Positions 1-9,917 of a stretch of DNA of 64,000 nucleotides are shown one piece after another. The notes below the pieces were generated by a model that saw nothing but the letters and a program-made list of their open reading frames with translations, was not told the origin of the DNA and searched no databases. Made by a program: the position numbers and the translations under genes. Source of the stretch: Lotus japonicus. Lineage: Eukaryota > Streptophyta > Magnoliopsida > Fabales > Fabaceae. How positions within the stretch are numbered: the first letter of the stretch is position 1; each line of letters begins with the position of its first letter. The DNA lies in NCBI RefSeq assembly GCF_012489685.1, contig NC_080044.1, forward strand, positions 21,928,369 through 21,992,368, read 5' to 3'.

Positions 1-562
1 TAAAATATTAGTTGTTCATCATAAAAATTTATAAAATAAATAAATGAAATTAAGTAATATTTTTATACATATCAAGTGTCAAAAGATATATAGTAATAAC
101 AAAATACAATTCGATAGCTATATTAAAAATTGTATTGGCAAATTTTAAATATTCAACTATTACGTCAATGCGTATTATTAGTTTAAGAAAATCATTTAAA
201 TATATAAAAGAAACATAAATTATTTATATATAAGTAAAATTAAATTGAGGAAACATAATAAAAAAATTAATTGATTCAAATTCGAAAATATCAATAATGT
301 TTTACATTTTGAAATTTATAAATTATCATAATTTTGAATGTTAAAATTATTTTAATATTGAAATAAGGAAGTAATATAAATTAAAATTTCAAGAAAGCAT
401 TATAATTAAATTATACTGTCCTTTGTTATCCCAAATTCCAATTCATTTGAAATATAAGATAAACTAGTAGATCATAAGTTCTCAGTCTTTGACTAGGCTT
501 GTTTGTCCTGAAATTCAATCATATGAAGATCCAAGATGTAGGGTGCACCATCTCTCAAATAT
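1..562. other. AT-rich non-coding tract
   Basis: This stretch is extremely A+T rich with scattered short homopolymers and no credible reading frame. Composition changes sharply near 540-560, where GC-rich retrotransposon sequence begins. It is probably the DNA outside the left end of the nested cluster. I see no RNA gene or recognisable element in it. Confidence 0.6.
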
Positions 563-1151
563 TGTGGACCGGGCGGGACCTTCCCAGGATAGGACCCGCC
601 CATATTTAGAGTTTGGCGTGACTATAAGACGGCAAGGCGATCCCTCCTTAAGGCGACCAACTCACTGGGCCGAGGATTTATGAGGCCCAAGAGCCCAATT
701 AGGACAACATTAGGATATTGGACCATCCCACTATTAACGGGAGATCATTCATTGTAAAAATGATCTTTTCATTATTATATTACATCCTTATCTTCTCCTA
801 GCTTTGTCTGCTAGAGTTTTGGATAAGGTCTTGGGCTGGGCGAGACCCTGGGGTCCCTCGCCCAGGCGCGCCAGCCGGGGGCGACGTGCAAGCCAGGGAG
901 TTGGGCCTTCTCCCGGGAGGCCCAACTGGCCCATTAGGAGAAGTTAGGGGCGCCAAGCCTAACTCCCGAATCTATAAATAGGGAGCGGTTACCAATTGTA
1001 AAGGACTCTTAGCTCATTTGAGAAATAAAAGACTTGAAATTCAGTTATTTTCTCTTTCTAAGCGGTTACGCTCTCATTCTCTCTAGATTCTCACATCACG
1101 ATCCTCTCACTATGGGTACCGTACCTCATCTCTATGTTCTTGGTTAGAACA
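563..1151 (+). repeat. Probable 5' LTR of Tat element G1
   Basis: The block ends in CA directly before a primer-binding-site-like motif (TGGCGC type) and contains a TATAAATA box, as a 5' LTR should. Positions 836-1111 match 34927-35202 almost base for base, which ties the two ends of the same element family. Upstream of 836 and downstream of 1111 the two copies are not alike, so the left boundary (first plausible TG at 563) is a guess and one copy is rearranged. The LTR would drive transcription of the Tat element whose coding remnants lie at 1633-2211, 6240-6729 and 28625-31330. Confidence 0.55.
973..980 (+). promoter_or_regulatory. TATA box in Tat LTR
   Basis: TATAAATA lies about 180 bases before the end of the LTR, and the same box recurs in the right-hand LTR piece at 35064-35070. 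This placement fits the U3/R boundary of a short Tat-type LTR. A polymerase II role is inferred from position and conservation only. Confidence 0.55.
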
Positions 1152-1153
1152 TT

Positions 1154-1171
1154 TGGCGCTGTCTGTGGGGA
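1154..1171 (+). other. Primer-binding site of Tat element G1
   Basis: TGGCGCTGTCTGTGGGGA follows the LTR end by two bases. Tat and Athila elements typically carry a TGGCGCC...GGGGA primer site complementary to the 3' end of a host tRNA. This copy matches that pattern with some changes. The exact tRNA cannot be settled by eye. Confidence 0.55.
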
Positions 1172-1632
1172 ACGGTAGATTTCGATTCCCGGACACGTGG
1201 ATTGTGATTTGGTTGAGCGAAGTTTGATTTTCCGTGCAATTTCTTTCGATTTTCTGGAATTTTAGTTGAATTCCTAGTTCACCGGTGAAGCCTAATAGAG
1301 GCACATCGTCGACAAAGTAGGGGAAGGCTGAGACACGCGTGCGGTTTTTCATTGCGTCATGCATGCGAAAGGCGGCGCGATGAATCAGGAAATGGACTGC
1401 TGACATTCGAGACGCCGGACGCTCGCAGAGATTTGAGATGGTTAATCCGCGACGTTAATAACCGCCTGGAGCAGCCGGATAGGCAAGAATGGTGTGCGAA
1501 TGGTGTGCCTACCACCGAACAACAGGCCACGTTACAGAGGAATGTCGCGATTTGCAGCGCGCGGTGGAGCGGTTGATAGCGGTAGGGGAACCAATTGGAC
1601 CTTAGAGGGATCAGGCCTTAACAACTAGGGAG
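1172..1632 (+). pseudogene. Gag-region remnant of Tat element G1
   Basis: Only about 460 bases separate the primer site from the protease region, whereas a Tat gag is normally well over a kilobase. One open stretch at 1352-1576 (74 codons) is Arg-rich and includes an RDLRWLIRDVNNRLE-like helix, but no zinc knuckle or other diagnostic motif is visible. I infer that most of gag has been deleted. No function is assignable. Confidence 0.35.
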
Positions 1633-2211
1633 GTGAGCATGATTGCAGGAGGATTTGATAGAGGTGGAGTCACTAGTGCAGCAAGGAAGCGATACGCTAG
1701 GGCAGTGAACGCGGTCACAGAGACTCCTTTTGGTTTTTCACACCCGGACATTAGATTCTCGTCCGCAGACTTCTGCGGAATAAAGCCACCCCTGGACGAT
1801 CCGATTGTGGTCCTACTGCATGTCAACCAACTCAACGTACAACGAGTGCTTCTGGATCAAGGAAGTTCGGCGGACATTATTTACGGTGATGTGTTTGATC
1901 GGTTCGGTTTGAAAGAAGGAGACCTCACTCCTTACGCAGGGAAACTTGTGGGGTTCGCGGGCGAACAAGTATGGGTAAGGGGCGTTCTCGACCTTGATAC
2001 TACATTTGGTGAATTTGAGAATGCCAAGACACTGAAGGTAAGATACCTAATCCTGGGAGCGGTGGGATCCTACAACATGATAATCGGCTGGAATACCTTG
2101 AATCGTCTGTGCGCCGTGATCTCAACAGCACATCTGCGGTCAAGTATCCGTTACCAAATGGGCGAATTGGAAGAGTTGTTGTGGACCAGAAGAGTGCAAG
2201 GGAATGCTATT
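1633..2211 (+). pseudogene. Tat protease region, broken
   Basis: The frame encodes a retropepsin-like segment. A DQGSSADI active-site motif is followed by YGDVFDRFGL, a VGFAGEQV stretch, the pattern VRYLILGAVGSYNMIIG, and NTLNRLCAVISTAHL, which is the order seen in Tat-lineage polyproteins just before RT. Near 2138-2142 the frame slips by one base: the conserved continuation is readable in another frame up to 2211. At 2212 a Tekay-type solo LTR interrupts it. The last codons read in this frame are therefore not original. The coding continuation resumes at 6240. Confidence 0.75.
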
Positions 2212-2879
2212 TGTGAGACCCAAGTTTTTAAGTTTGGAATAAACCGAATAAAATTCCTTTTCACGATTAATTTGATGTAACGTGAAGGAAAACCTGAACA
2301 AGTGTTTATTGTATGGAATAAATTTGTGAAGGAGAAAGTTCAGGAAAAAGCTAAGGATTGTATCAAAGTCGATAAAAGTTATAGCACGATTAGTATTCGC
2401 TTAAACCTAGGTCAAGAACACTAGTAAATAGCTAATTTACACTTTAAGACACGATGGAAACTAATTCCAAAAATCTTCAGAGAAATGTTATAACTTCTCT
2501 TATTCGTCTATAAACAAGCGTTTCGATACGAAACCCTGGAATGTACGAACGTCAAATTCCAATACTCGGAAGTTTGCCGAAACTAAAACCCTGATAGTTC
2601 AAGAAACCTAAAATCAACGAACGATGAAGACTTTTTCTATTCGGAGCTTCAAACGAAGATTCCACACGCGTACTCCTATTTCTCTTGATATTTCTAATCT
2701 TTCTTCAGAATGAAGTTTTCTCATCCGACATCAACTGCAAAAAGTAACTTTTCGGGTAAAATCGATTTACACCGACTTTTGATCGTTTGATTTAATTCCA
2801 AGAAACCTGTTTTGAGTTCTGGAATTCTGTCGCCAGAACCTATCTTAGAATTCTCCGAGGAATACGCAGGAAAAATCGG

Positions 2880-2926
2880 AATCGCGAAATTTTCATTTTT
2901 CCGCATTTTCCAAAACCTATAAATAG
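2880..2926 (+). promoter_or_regulatory. Core promoter block of Tekay-type LTR S1
   Basis: A TCGCGAAATTTTCATTTTT motif is followed about 20 bases later by CCTATAAATAG. The same pair occurs in every Tekay-type LTR in the window (revcomp near 13607-13660, 20384-20430 and 52836-52880; forward near 56757-56802), although the surrounding LTR sequence has diverged. This conservation suggests the U3 core promoter. The transcription start is inferred to lie some 30 bases downstream. Confidence 0.6.
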
Positions 2927-4439
2927 CAAGAAAATGAAAAAAATTCAAAAACTTACCCATTTCAAACCCCAAACCCGCGAGCTTGAAGGAGAAGGAGGGA
3001 GGAAGTGATTTTCGCCGTTTCTTGCCCGATTGCTACACCGTTCGTTGCTAATCGAAGACTTCGAGGTATAGATACTATCCTTCACTTCTGATCGTCAATT
3101 TTGTTGTCTTTCTCTATGTCTTTCTGTGCTCAAAGTTTTGAGCTTTTTGTAAAACGGTCCAAATAACTCGATTTCTCTGTCTAAACTTATTCCATGCATG
3201 CCCATGAGCGTGTTTAGCAGATTACATTTTGCCGAATGCCGCCGGAATGCCGCCGGAATTCATTTCTGTTGGAAAAACCCATTTCTAGACAAAGTTTCGT
3301 TCTTTAAGCTGAAAATTCACGACTTAGCTTAGCGCTAGTAGGATTAGTCGTCATAAACGTCGTTGGTGACGTCCCCATCCAATTTGTTTTTCGAAAATCC
3401 AGTTTTGAAATTCTGAGCTGAAAATAATGACCAAAATACCCCTGCGACAGTTTTCGATCCGAAAATTTTTCTGAGCTTAGATTCGTCTTAGTTACGACTA
3501 ATGATAACCTAGGAACCAAGTTTGATCGAAGAAAAATCGGCGCACCTAATTGTGAAAAGTGGCCGAGAGCTCCTCATTGGGGGGGGGGATTTCGTTTTTC
3601 GAAAACTTGTCTTAACGCGTTAGATTGTCGTACTTCGGAGTTTATAATGCTTCGTGTAACCCTAGTACGTATTGTTTGCTGAGTTTTTGACTCATTGTGA
3701 TTGATTTCTGTGAATTTGCTCTAAGGTTCGTTTGAGGAACTTTGTGGATTCGAAGAGGAAGATTGTGAAGGAAAACTTGGTGAGCGAGCTGGAGAACCTA
3801 CAGGTGAGGGCTACTCACTGAATACTAGATAATGAATTAGGTGTCGACGATTTCGACTTGATTTACTGTTTATGCACTTGATTGTGTTTGACTGGGAAAA
3901 ACGTTTTCTGAGGCTACGGCTGACAATTGATAATCATTTATCGCTTGATTGTTGTTGAGATTGATTCACATGCTATGTGCTACCTGGTTAATCTAGGATG
4001 TGTGATATTTTCCCTATATGCTAAGTGCTACATGGTTATTCTTCAATTTGTTGATATATGTGCCATGACTGTTGGATTGTATTGCTTTGATTATGCAAAT
4101 ACACATATATCTGTTGTTCGTCAGAGTGAGGATAACGGGCAGTTATGCCAGAATTTATCGCGAGATTTTGAGAAAGTTTGACGGGACGAACAGAGGTTCA
4201 GGCCTTGTTGTTGTTTTGATGGATCGAGACCTTCTCTGGGAATTACTTGGGATTACGGGATCGTTTAAACTCATAAGTTTAGAGACAAAACTAAATGGGA
4301 ACTATTTTACAAGGAAAAATTCATCAGACATTAAACAACCTCTGAATCTTTAAATAATGATCACAATTGCAAATAAGAGCTTAGGCCTTGAATATTAGTT
4401 TTGGAAAAATGAGAAGTGTCGCCGAGTCCAAGTTTGGAG

Positions 4440-4690
4440 GGAACTAATGAGTTTCCGAGTATGTTGATACTCTTTCGCTCGATGAGCTGATTTGTTGTTT
4501 GACTATCTAAAAGATAAGTCGGGAAAATTAATTAGATTCCGAGTATGTTGATGCTCTTTCGCTCGATGAGCTGATTTGTTGTTGGGCTATCTGAAAGATA
4601 AGCCGGGAAACAGGTAGTTTCCAAGTACATTGGTACTTTTTGCTCACTGAGCAGTTTTTGACCATCGGATGGAGATGAGTCGGATGATTC
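4440..4690 (+). repeat. Roughly 90-bp degenerate tandem repeat in LTR S1
   Basis: About three imperfect units carry the phrases CCGAGTATGTTGAT, CTCTTTCGCTCGATGAGC and AGATAAGYCGGGAAA. The third unit is the most diverged. A related unit is present once or twice in the plus-strand solo LTR near 58430-58540. This is the same LTR zone that holds unrelated minisatellites in the other copies. Confidence 0.65.
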
Positions 4691-5346
4691 GAGAAATCAT
4701 CATGAGTTACTTTTTATAATTAATTGTCTTTTGTCGCAAAATCGACATTTACCTTAGGGTATTCTTTTTAGAGACAATGAGTTAGCTAGAACACGTGACG
4801 AAGTGACGAGTGAGGTCGGAGACGTTGTTTGGCTAATCACGTTGCATTCATGCACTCATTTTGAGGTTAATACATGGTGGGATGCCGGACCTCGGTGGAT
4901 TCTAAAATGGTCATAAGACCCGGATTTCCACATAAGAACACTGCGGTGATTCTTAGTAGCAGACGGAAATGGCAGGCCTGTGGGTTTACTGCTGATCTAA
5001 CTACATTTTGCTTGGTATAAGAGACGCCCGAGCAGAAATGGTCCCACCGTGGCTGGTGTTAGGGCTAACTCGTTGGTTCCCATCCCTCCGGATTGCATCT
5101 TGTTCCTTTGCATTTGCATTTCATGCACCATTCATGCTGATTTAGTTGCTGAATGTATTTGTTACCTGTTAACACTGGTTGAGATATGTTAATTGCCAGC
5201 AAATGTTATTTATTTTCGTTGACAGGATATACAATTTGTAATGTTGTCATTCATAATTAAGCCTATGTAGCTACTATTTAAACTTTGCCTATTGTATGTA
5301 CTATTATGTAATTCTTTGAGTTGACCCTTGCGCGTGCTACCTGTGT

Positions 5347-5829
5347 ATGGGGGGCTATGTATGCCCTTTTTGTCAGATGTCGATGGCCGATTGGTTCGAG
5401 ATGGTCGTCCCTTCGGGGGGGACCAGGTTTGAGTTGTTGGATACGGACACCCCGGGCTCTTGGGTAGTCGACCCCGCCGGTCACCGAGCTATTTACACGG
5501 GGCGAATAATGGAGGACCGCGTTGACAGAATGGGAAACCTGACGTACGAAGTCCTGAGACGCCACATCGTTAGCCTCAACCTACCACCGGGCGTGCACTG
5601 TGGCCCTAGAGTTGTAGTACCACCACCACCATCGCCTGAGGACGAGGAGGACCCTTCGGAGGAGTTGCCTGTAGGAGGGGCTTCATCTGATTCTAGCTCA
5701 CCCACCGTCGCGGCTGCTGTGGATTTGGGATCGGGTACAGTACCTGTAGGACCCGCTGTGAGGACTGATGCAGTCATTGACCTGATCGTCTTGGATTCAG
5801 ATTCAGACGACAGTCATGGTGATGCGTAG
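5347..5829 (+). CDS. LTR-internal ORF of unknown function
   Basis: A 160-codon ATG-started frame lies entirely inside the solo LTR, 0.4 kb before its 3' end. It begins with a Cys-containing segment (CPFCQMSMADW), has a PSGGTRFELLD motif, then a Pro-rich stretch and an acidic Ser/Asp tail (DSDSDD). Homologous but shorter or disrupted frames occupy the same place in the other Tekay-type LTRs: 50189-50467 on the minus strand shares CCQMSTVDW and PSGGIRFELED, and 59201-59440 and 11696-11938 share the opening MFV.GRSAC.Q. No known domain is recognised. It may be a relic of a gene captured into the LTR or simply a low-stop region; its recurrence favours the former. Confidence 0.4.
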   Translation: MGGYVCPFCQMSMADWFEMVVPSGGTRFELLDTDTPGSWVVDPAGHRAIYTGRIMEDRVDRMGNLTYEVLRRHIVSLNLPPGVHCGPRVVVPPPPSPEDEEDPSEELPVGGASSDSSSPTVAAAVDLGSGTVPVGPAVRTDAVIDLIVLDSDSDDSHGDA

Positions 5830-6239
5830 CTGGGAGTGGTGTGTAGTACTCCTCTAGTCAGGATTAGGGTAGGAGTAGCGTCGTGGCTCTGATCTTCAGT
5901 TGGTCGGATTAGGAGGTCTTCGGACTGTTTTGAACTGACCTACTTTCGTTTGGAGGACTGTATTCAGAATAATGACCTTATATTTTGTCTCTGTACATAT
6001 TTGCCGACAGGCACTACTTTCCGTCACTGGAGGTTACTCGTGACGTAGCATGTTTACTGTGGGGATTGTATATATATTTGTATATTAGTCTTGTTTATCT
6101 TTCGTCGATACGTCTTTAAATTCGACAAGTATTTTATTTCCTTAAAACAAATATCGAAAAAAAAAATTCACGTTTTTCCGTTTTTGTTTTCTTTTTGGTT
6201 ACTAAAGTGACGCCACCGAAATCGGGGCGTTACACTATT

Positions 6240-6729
6240 GCAACGCGGTGGGACGATATGGGAAAAAGAGTGCTTCGACAGGACACCGATGCAATGCGGT
6301 CGACGTTCCAGAGGAAGACCTAGATCCGAGAGGCAAGAGGTGCGTCAAGAAGCCCACACCGATCGAAGAAACTAAGGAATTGAAATTTGGCGAGAAAGTC
6401 CTCAAAATTGGAACCAGGTTGATTGAGAATCAAGAATAGAGGCTATCGAAGCTATTAGGTGAAAATCTGGATCTTTTTGCTTGGAGTCACTAAGACATGC
6501 CTGGAATAGACCCAAACTTCATTTGCCACAGGCTGGCATTAAATTCCGGTGTCAAACCAATAGCCCAGACACGTCGGCAAATGGGCGATGAAAAGGAAAA
6601 AGCGATTCAACAAGAGGTAAACAAATTGCTGGCGACAGACTTTATTCGAGAAATCAAATATCCGACATGGCTGCCGAACGTGGTGATGGTGAAAAAGGAA
6701 AATGGAAAATGGTGGATGTGTGTGGACTA
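6240..6729 (+). pseudogene. Tat polyprotein, connection and RT N-terminus
   Basis: This resumes the Tat polyprotein after the solo LTR. The segment around 6300-6420 is acidic linker, ending in an in-frame stop at 6437-6439. From 6497 the frame reads MPGIDPNFICHRLAL, then a MGDEKEKAIQQEVNKLL helix, FIREIKYPTWLPNVVMVKK and a CVDY stretch, which is the conserved N-terminal half of the Tat reverse transcriptase. It is cut at 6729 by SIRE element A, and the next RT residues appear directly after that element at 28625. A second stop lies near 6491-6493. The gene is dead, both interrupted and stop-bearing. Confidence 0.8.
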
Positions 6730-7934
6730 TGTAAGATCAAAGTTTTGATCTAGTAGTACAACTCTATGTTTTGATGATTACAATTTAACCTTTTGATATG
6801 AACAATTGTGGTACTCTAACGTGTTTTTCTGAGTGTGCTATTTACAGGCTCTGACCTCAACTCAATCTCACACAAATCAGAAGCACTGTGTATAAAGAGC
6901 TACCCAAGCAACGCTTTCGCATTCACCATGTTCAGTATGAACAGTGGAAAAGCTTCAGAAGTTCTGAAGTTATACAAACTCTGATGTGGACTCAGTCACG
7001 AGAAGCTCTGAAGATCCAGAAAGTCTGATAACCAAGAAACACTGAAGGCTCAGATGTTCTGATGGTGTAGAAGACTCTGAAGATCCAGAAGCTGATTAGT
7101 GAAGTTCTGATGTCCAGAAGCAAGATACTCTGAAGACCATGTTCTTCCCTCTGAGTTCAGAATCAGAAGAAACAATGGTCAGAGGATCTGGGCTTTCCCT
7201 CTGACTCTGATCAACCGGCTTCACAAGTTCCAATATGAAGCATCCCCTGATCAGAAGTCTCCTAGGTTTAAAGGTCAAGTCGCTGTCCAAGTACAAAAGC
7301 AACTGTACCTTCCTGACGACCTACCTAACGTTCTCAGCCACAGCAGAAGCTGGATTTTCCAGAACTGCCCTCCAACGGTAGCATTTCCCATGCATCGCTC
7401 AACCCTAATCCTTGGAGTATATAAAGAGGCTGAAGACTGAAAGAAACGGCTAGAAGCATTCACATACGCAAGACATATTCAAAATCTTCTAAGTTTTCTT
7501 TCATCTGAAATTCATTGAGTTTACTATTAGCTTTTTAGAAGCAAATCTCTTGTAAACAATTCTTTGATAAACAGTTTGTTTAGTTCCTTTAGGAGATCAA
7601 GGTTGATCGGATCCTAGAGAAGACTAAGAGAGTGAATCTTAGTGTGAGCTAAGTCAGTGTAATTGTTAGTCACTTGTAGGTTTCAAGTGCAGTTGTAACT
7701 CTTACCTGATTAGTGGATTGCCTTCATTCTAAGAAGGAAGAAATCACCTTAACGGGTGGACTGGAGTAGCTTGAGTGATTTATCAAGTGAACCAGGATAA
7801 AATCCTTGTGTGCTTTTCTATCTCTTATCTTTAGCACTTAAGTTTTGGAAAGATTTGTCAAAATCTTTAAGGTGGAAGTTTTATACTAAAAACGTTATTC
7901 AAACCCCCCCTTTCTACCGTTTTTCATACCTTCA
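6730..7934 (+). repeat. 5' LTR of SIRE element A
   Basis: This is a 1205-bp direct repeat of 27420-28624. U3 is dense in TCTGA and CCAGAAG words and has a perfect 8+1+8 palindrome (CTTCAGAA-g-TTCTGAAG) at 6953-6969. The TATA box is at 7418-7426. The end carries a C-run (about 7 C) and CATACCTTCA. U3, R and U5 limits beyond the TATA are not resolved. Confidence 0.95.
7418..7426 (+). promoter_or_regulatory. TATA box of SIRE LTR
   Basis: TATATAAAG is kept in all four SIRE LTRs (also 28108-28116, 35995-36003 and near 46885-46893). It lies about 510 bases before the LTR end and should position the genomic RNA start some 30 bases downstream. Confidence 0.7.
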
Positions 7935-7936
7935 AT

Positions 7937-7948
7937 TGGTATCAGAGC
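7937..7948 (+). other. Primer-binding site of SIRE element A
   Basis: TGGTATCAGAGC starts two bases after the 5' LTR. It is the classical complement of the 3' end of plant initiator Met tRNA, used by most copia elements to prime minus-strand DNA synthesis. Confidence 0.9.
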
Positions 7949-8006
7949 GCAAGTTCTGATTACCACACCTAACAGTGTTCAGTGATCCGGGCCGGTGTGA
8001 AAAACA

Positions 8007-9917
8007 ATGGCTGCCACCACCAGTGAAACTCAAAGAGATGGTTACAATGCAAAGCCTCCTATGTTCGACGGTCAAAGGTTCGAATATTGGAAAGATAGAC
8101 TGGAAAGTTTCTTTCTGGGTTTCGATGCAGATCTCTGGGATATTATTGTGGATGGCTACGAGCGTCCAGTTGATGCTGATGGCAAGAAGATCCCAAGGTC
8201 AGAGATGACTGCAGATCAAAAGAAGCTGTACTCACAACATCACAAAGCAAGAGCAATTCTTCTAAGTGCTATTTCTTATGAAGAGTACCAGAAGATTACA
8301 GATCGTGAGTTTGCAAAAGGCATTTTCGAATCTCTGAAGATGTCTCATGAAGGAAACAAGAAAGTCAAAGAATCAAAGGCATTGTCTTTGATCCAAAAGT
8401 ATGAATCCTTCATCATGGAGCCAAATGAGTCCATTGAAGAAATGTTCTCCAGATTTCAGTTGCTTGTAGCTGGCATACGACCTCTCAACAAGAGCTACAC
8501 AACAAAAGATCATGTCATAAGGGTCATCAGGTGTCTTCCTGAAAGTTGGATGCCTTTGGTGACTTCAATAGAGCTCACGAGAGACGTTGAGAATATGAGT
8601 TTAGAAGAACTCATCAGCATTTTGAAATGCCATGAGCTGAAGCGCTCAGAGATGCAAGATTTGAGGAACAAGTCCATAGCCTTGAAATCTAAATCTGAAA
8701 AGGCTAAGGTTGAGAAGTCAAAAGCTCTTCAAGCTGAAGAAGAGGAATCTGAAGAAGCATCAGAAGATTCTGATGAAGATGAGCTGACTCTGATCTCCAA
8801 GAGACTCAACCGCATCTGGAAGCACAGGCAGAGCAAGTACAAAGGCTCTGGAAAGGCAAAAGGAAAGTATGAGTCCTCAGGCCAGAAGAAGTCTTCAATC
8901 AAGGAAGTCACATGCTTTGAGTGCAAAGAATCAGGGCACTACAAAAGTGATTGTCCAAAGTTGAAGAAGGACAAGAAGCCAAAGAAGCACTTCAAGACAA
9001 AGAAGAGTCTGATGGTAACCTTTGATGAATCAGAGTCAGAGGAGGTTGACTCTGATGGAGAAGTTCAAGGACTTATGGCTATTGTCAAAGACAAAGAAGC
9101 AGAGTCAAAGGAAGCTGTTGACTCTGACTCAGAATCAGAAGGAGATCCTAACTCAGACGATGAAAATGAGGTATTCGCTTCTTTCTCTACCTCTGAACTG
9201 AAACATGCATTGTCTGATATTATGGATAAGTATAACTCCTTATTGTCTAAGCATAAGAAGCTGAAAAAGAACTTATCTGCTGTTTCCAAGACTCCTTCTG
9301 AACATGAGAAAATTATTTCTGATTTGAAAAATGATAATCATGCCTTGATCAATTCTAACTCTGTGCTTAAGAACCAGATTGCTAAGTTAGAAGAAATTGT
9401 TGCCTGTGATGCCTCTGATTGTAGAAATGAATCTAAGTATGAAAAGTCTTTTCAAAGATTCCTAGCTAAAAGCGTGGATAGAAGCTTAATGGCTTCAATG
9501 ATCTATGGCGTAAGCAGAAATGGAATGCATGGCATTGGCTATTCCAAACCAATTAGAAATGAGCCCTCTGTGTCTAAAGCTAAATCCTTGTATGAATGCT
9601 TTGTTCCCTCTGGTACCATATTGCTTGATCCTGTACCTGCTAAAGTTGCTAAAAACCCTCTTAAAAAGGGATCCTTCTCTATGACTAAATCTCATGCAAA
9701 TATTCCTTTAAAATATCATGTTGAGACACCCAAGGTGATCAGAACCTCTGGGGTAACTAACAAGAAAGGACCCAGAAAGTGGGTACCTAAGGACAAGATT
9801 ATCTATGTTGCAGATATCCTTGATAGCTCCACTGAAACACCAATCATGGTATCTGGACAGTGGATGCTCGCGTCACATGACGGGAGAAAGGCGTATGTTC
9901 CGAGAGCTGAAACTTAA
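8007..9917 (+). CDS. gag: SIRE Gag
   Basis: This 636-aa capsid/nucleocapsid precursor assembles the cytoplasmic virus-like particle. The N-terminal part has the copia gag fold signature (PPMFDGQRFEYWKDRLESF near residue 18, then the VIRVIRCLPESW stretch). A CX2CX4HX4C zinc knuckle lies near residues 303-316, preceded by a Lys-rich tract and followed by long acidic Ser/Glu/Asp regions. The later KKLKKNLSAVSK to VLKNQIAKLEE part looks coiled-coil, and a conserved FQRFLAKSVDRSLMASMIYGV block follows. The ATG has an A at -3 and G at +4 and sits about 70 bases after the LTR. Its last 113 bases overlap pol in the +1 frame, an arrangement also found in element B. Confidence 0.92.
   Translation: MAATTSETQRDGYNAKPPMFDGQRFEYWKDRLESFFLGFDADLWDIIVDGYERPVDADGKKIPRSEMTADQKKLYSQHHKARAILLSAISYEEYQKITDREFAKGIFESLKMSHEGNKKVKESKALSLIQKYESFIMEPNESIEEMFSRFQLLVAGIRPLNKSYTTKDHVIRVIRCLPESWMPLVTSIELTRDVENMSLEELISILKCHELKRSEMQDLRNKSIALKSKSEKAKVEKSKALQAEEEESEEASEDSDEDELTLISKRLNRIWKHRQSKYKGSGKAKGKYESSGQKKSSIKEVTCFECKESGHYKSDCPKLKKDKKPKKHFKTKKSLMVTFDESESEEVDSDGEVQGLMAIVKDKEAESKEAVDSDSESEGDPNSDDENEVFASFSTSELKHALSDIMDKYNSLLSKHKKLKKNLSAVSKTPSEHEKIISDLKNDNHALINSNSVLKNQIAKLEEIVACDASDCRNESKYEKSFQRFLAKSVDRSLMASMIYGVSRNGMHGIGYSKPIRNEPSVSKAKSLYECFVPSGTILLDPVPAKVAKNPLKKGSFSMTKSHANIPLKYHVETPKVIRTSGVTNKKGPRKWVPKDKIIYVADILDSSTETPIMVSGQWMLASHDGRKAYVPRAET

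Larger units (their letters stand above)
2212..6234 (+). mobile_element. Tekay-type gypsy solo LTR (S1)
   Basis: The sequence starts TGTGAGACC and ends GGGGCGTTACA, close to the TGTAAGACC/GGTGTTACA termini of the other Tekay-type LTRs here. It is flanked by a perfect 5-bp target duplication, CTATT (2207-2211 and 6235-6239). It splits the Tat element between protease and RT. No gag, pol or primer site lies inside, so it is a solo LTR left by recombination between the two LTRs. At 4.0 kb it is longer than, and well diverged from, its relatives at 11307, 49802 and 56102. It shares with them a TATA region, a TCGCGAAATTTTCATTTT block, a repeat zone and a small ORF near the 3' end. Confidence 0.85.

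Noticed and set aside
5493..5777. Minus-strand 94-codon frame within LTR S1
   Set aside because: Complement of the GC-rich Pro/Ser/Asp part of the LTR ORF; no counterpart in the other LTRs.
6953..6969. Heat-shock element in the SIRE LTR
   Set aside because: The TTC/GAA blocks are spaced by one base instead of the two required for a canonical heat-shock element; kept only as a palindrome.
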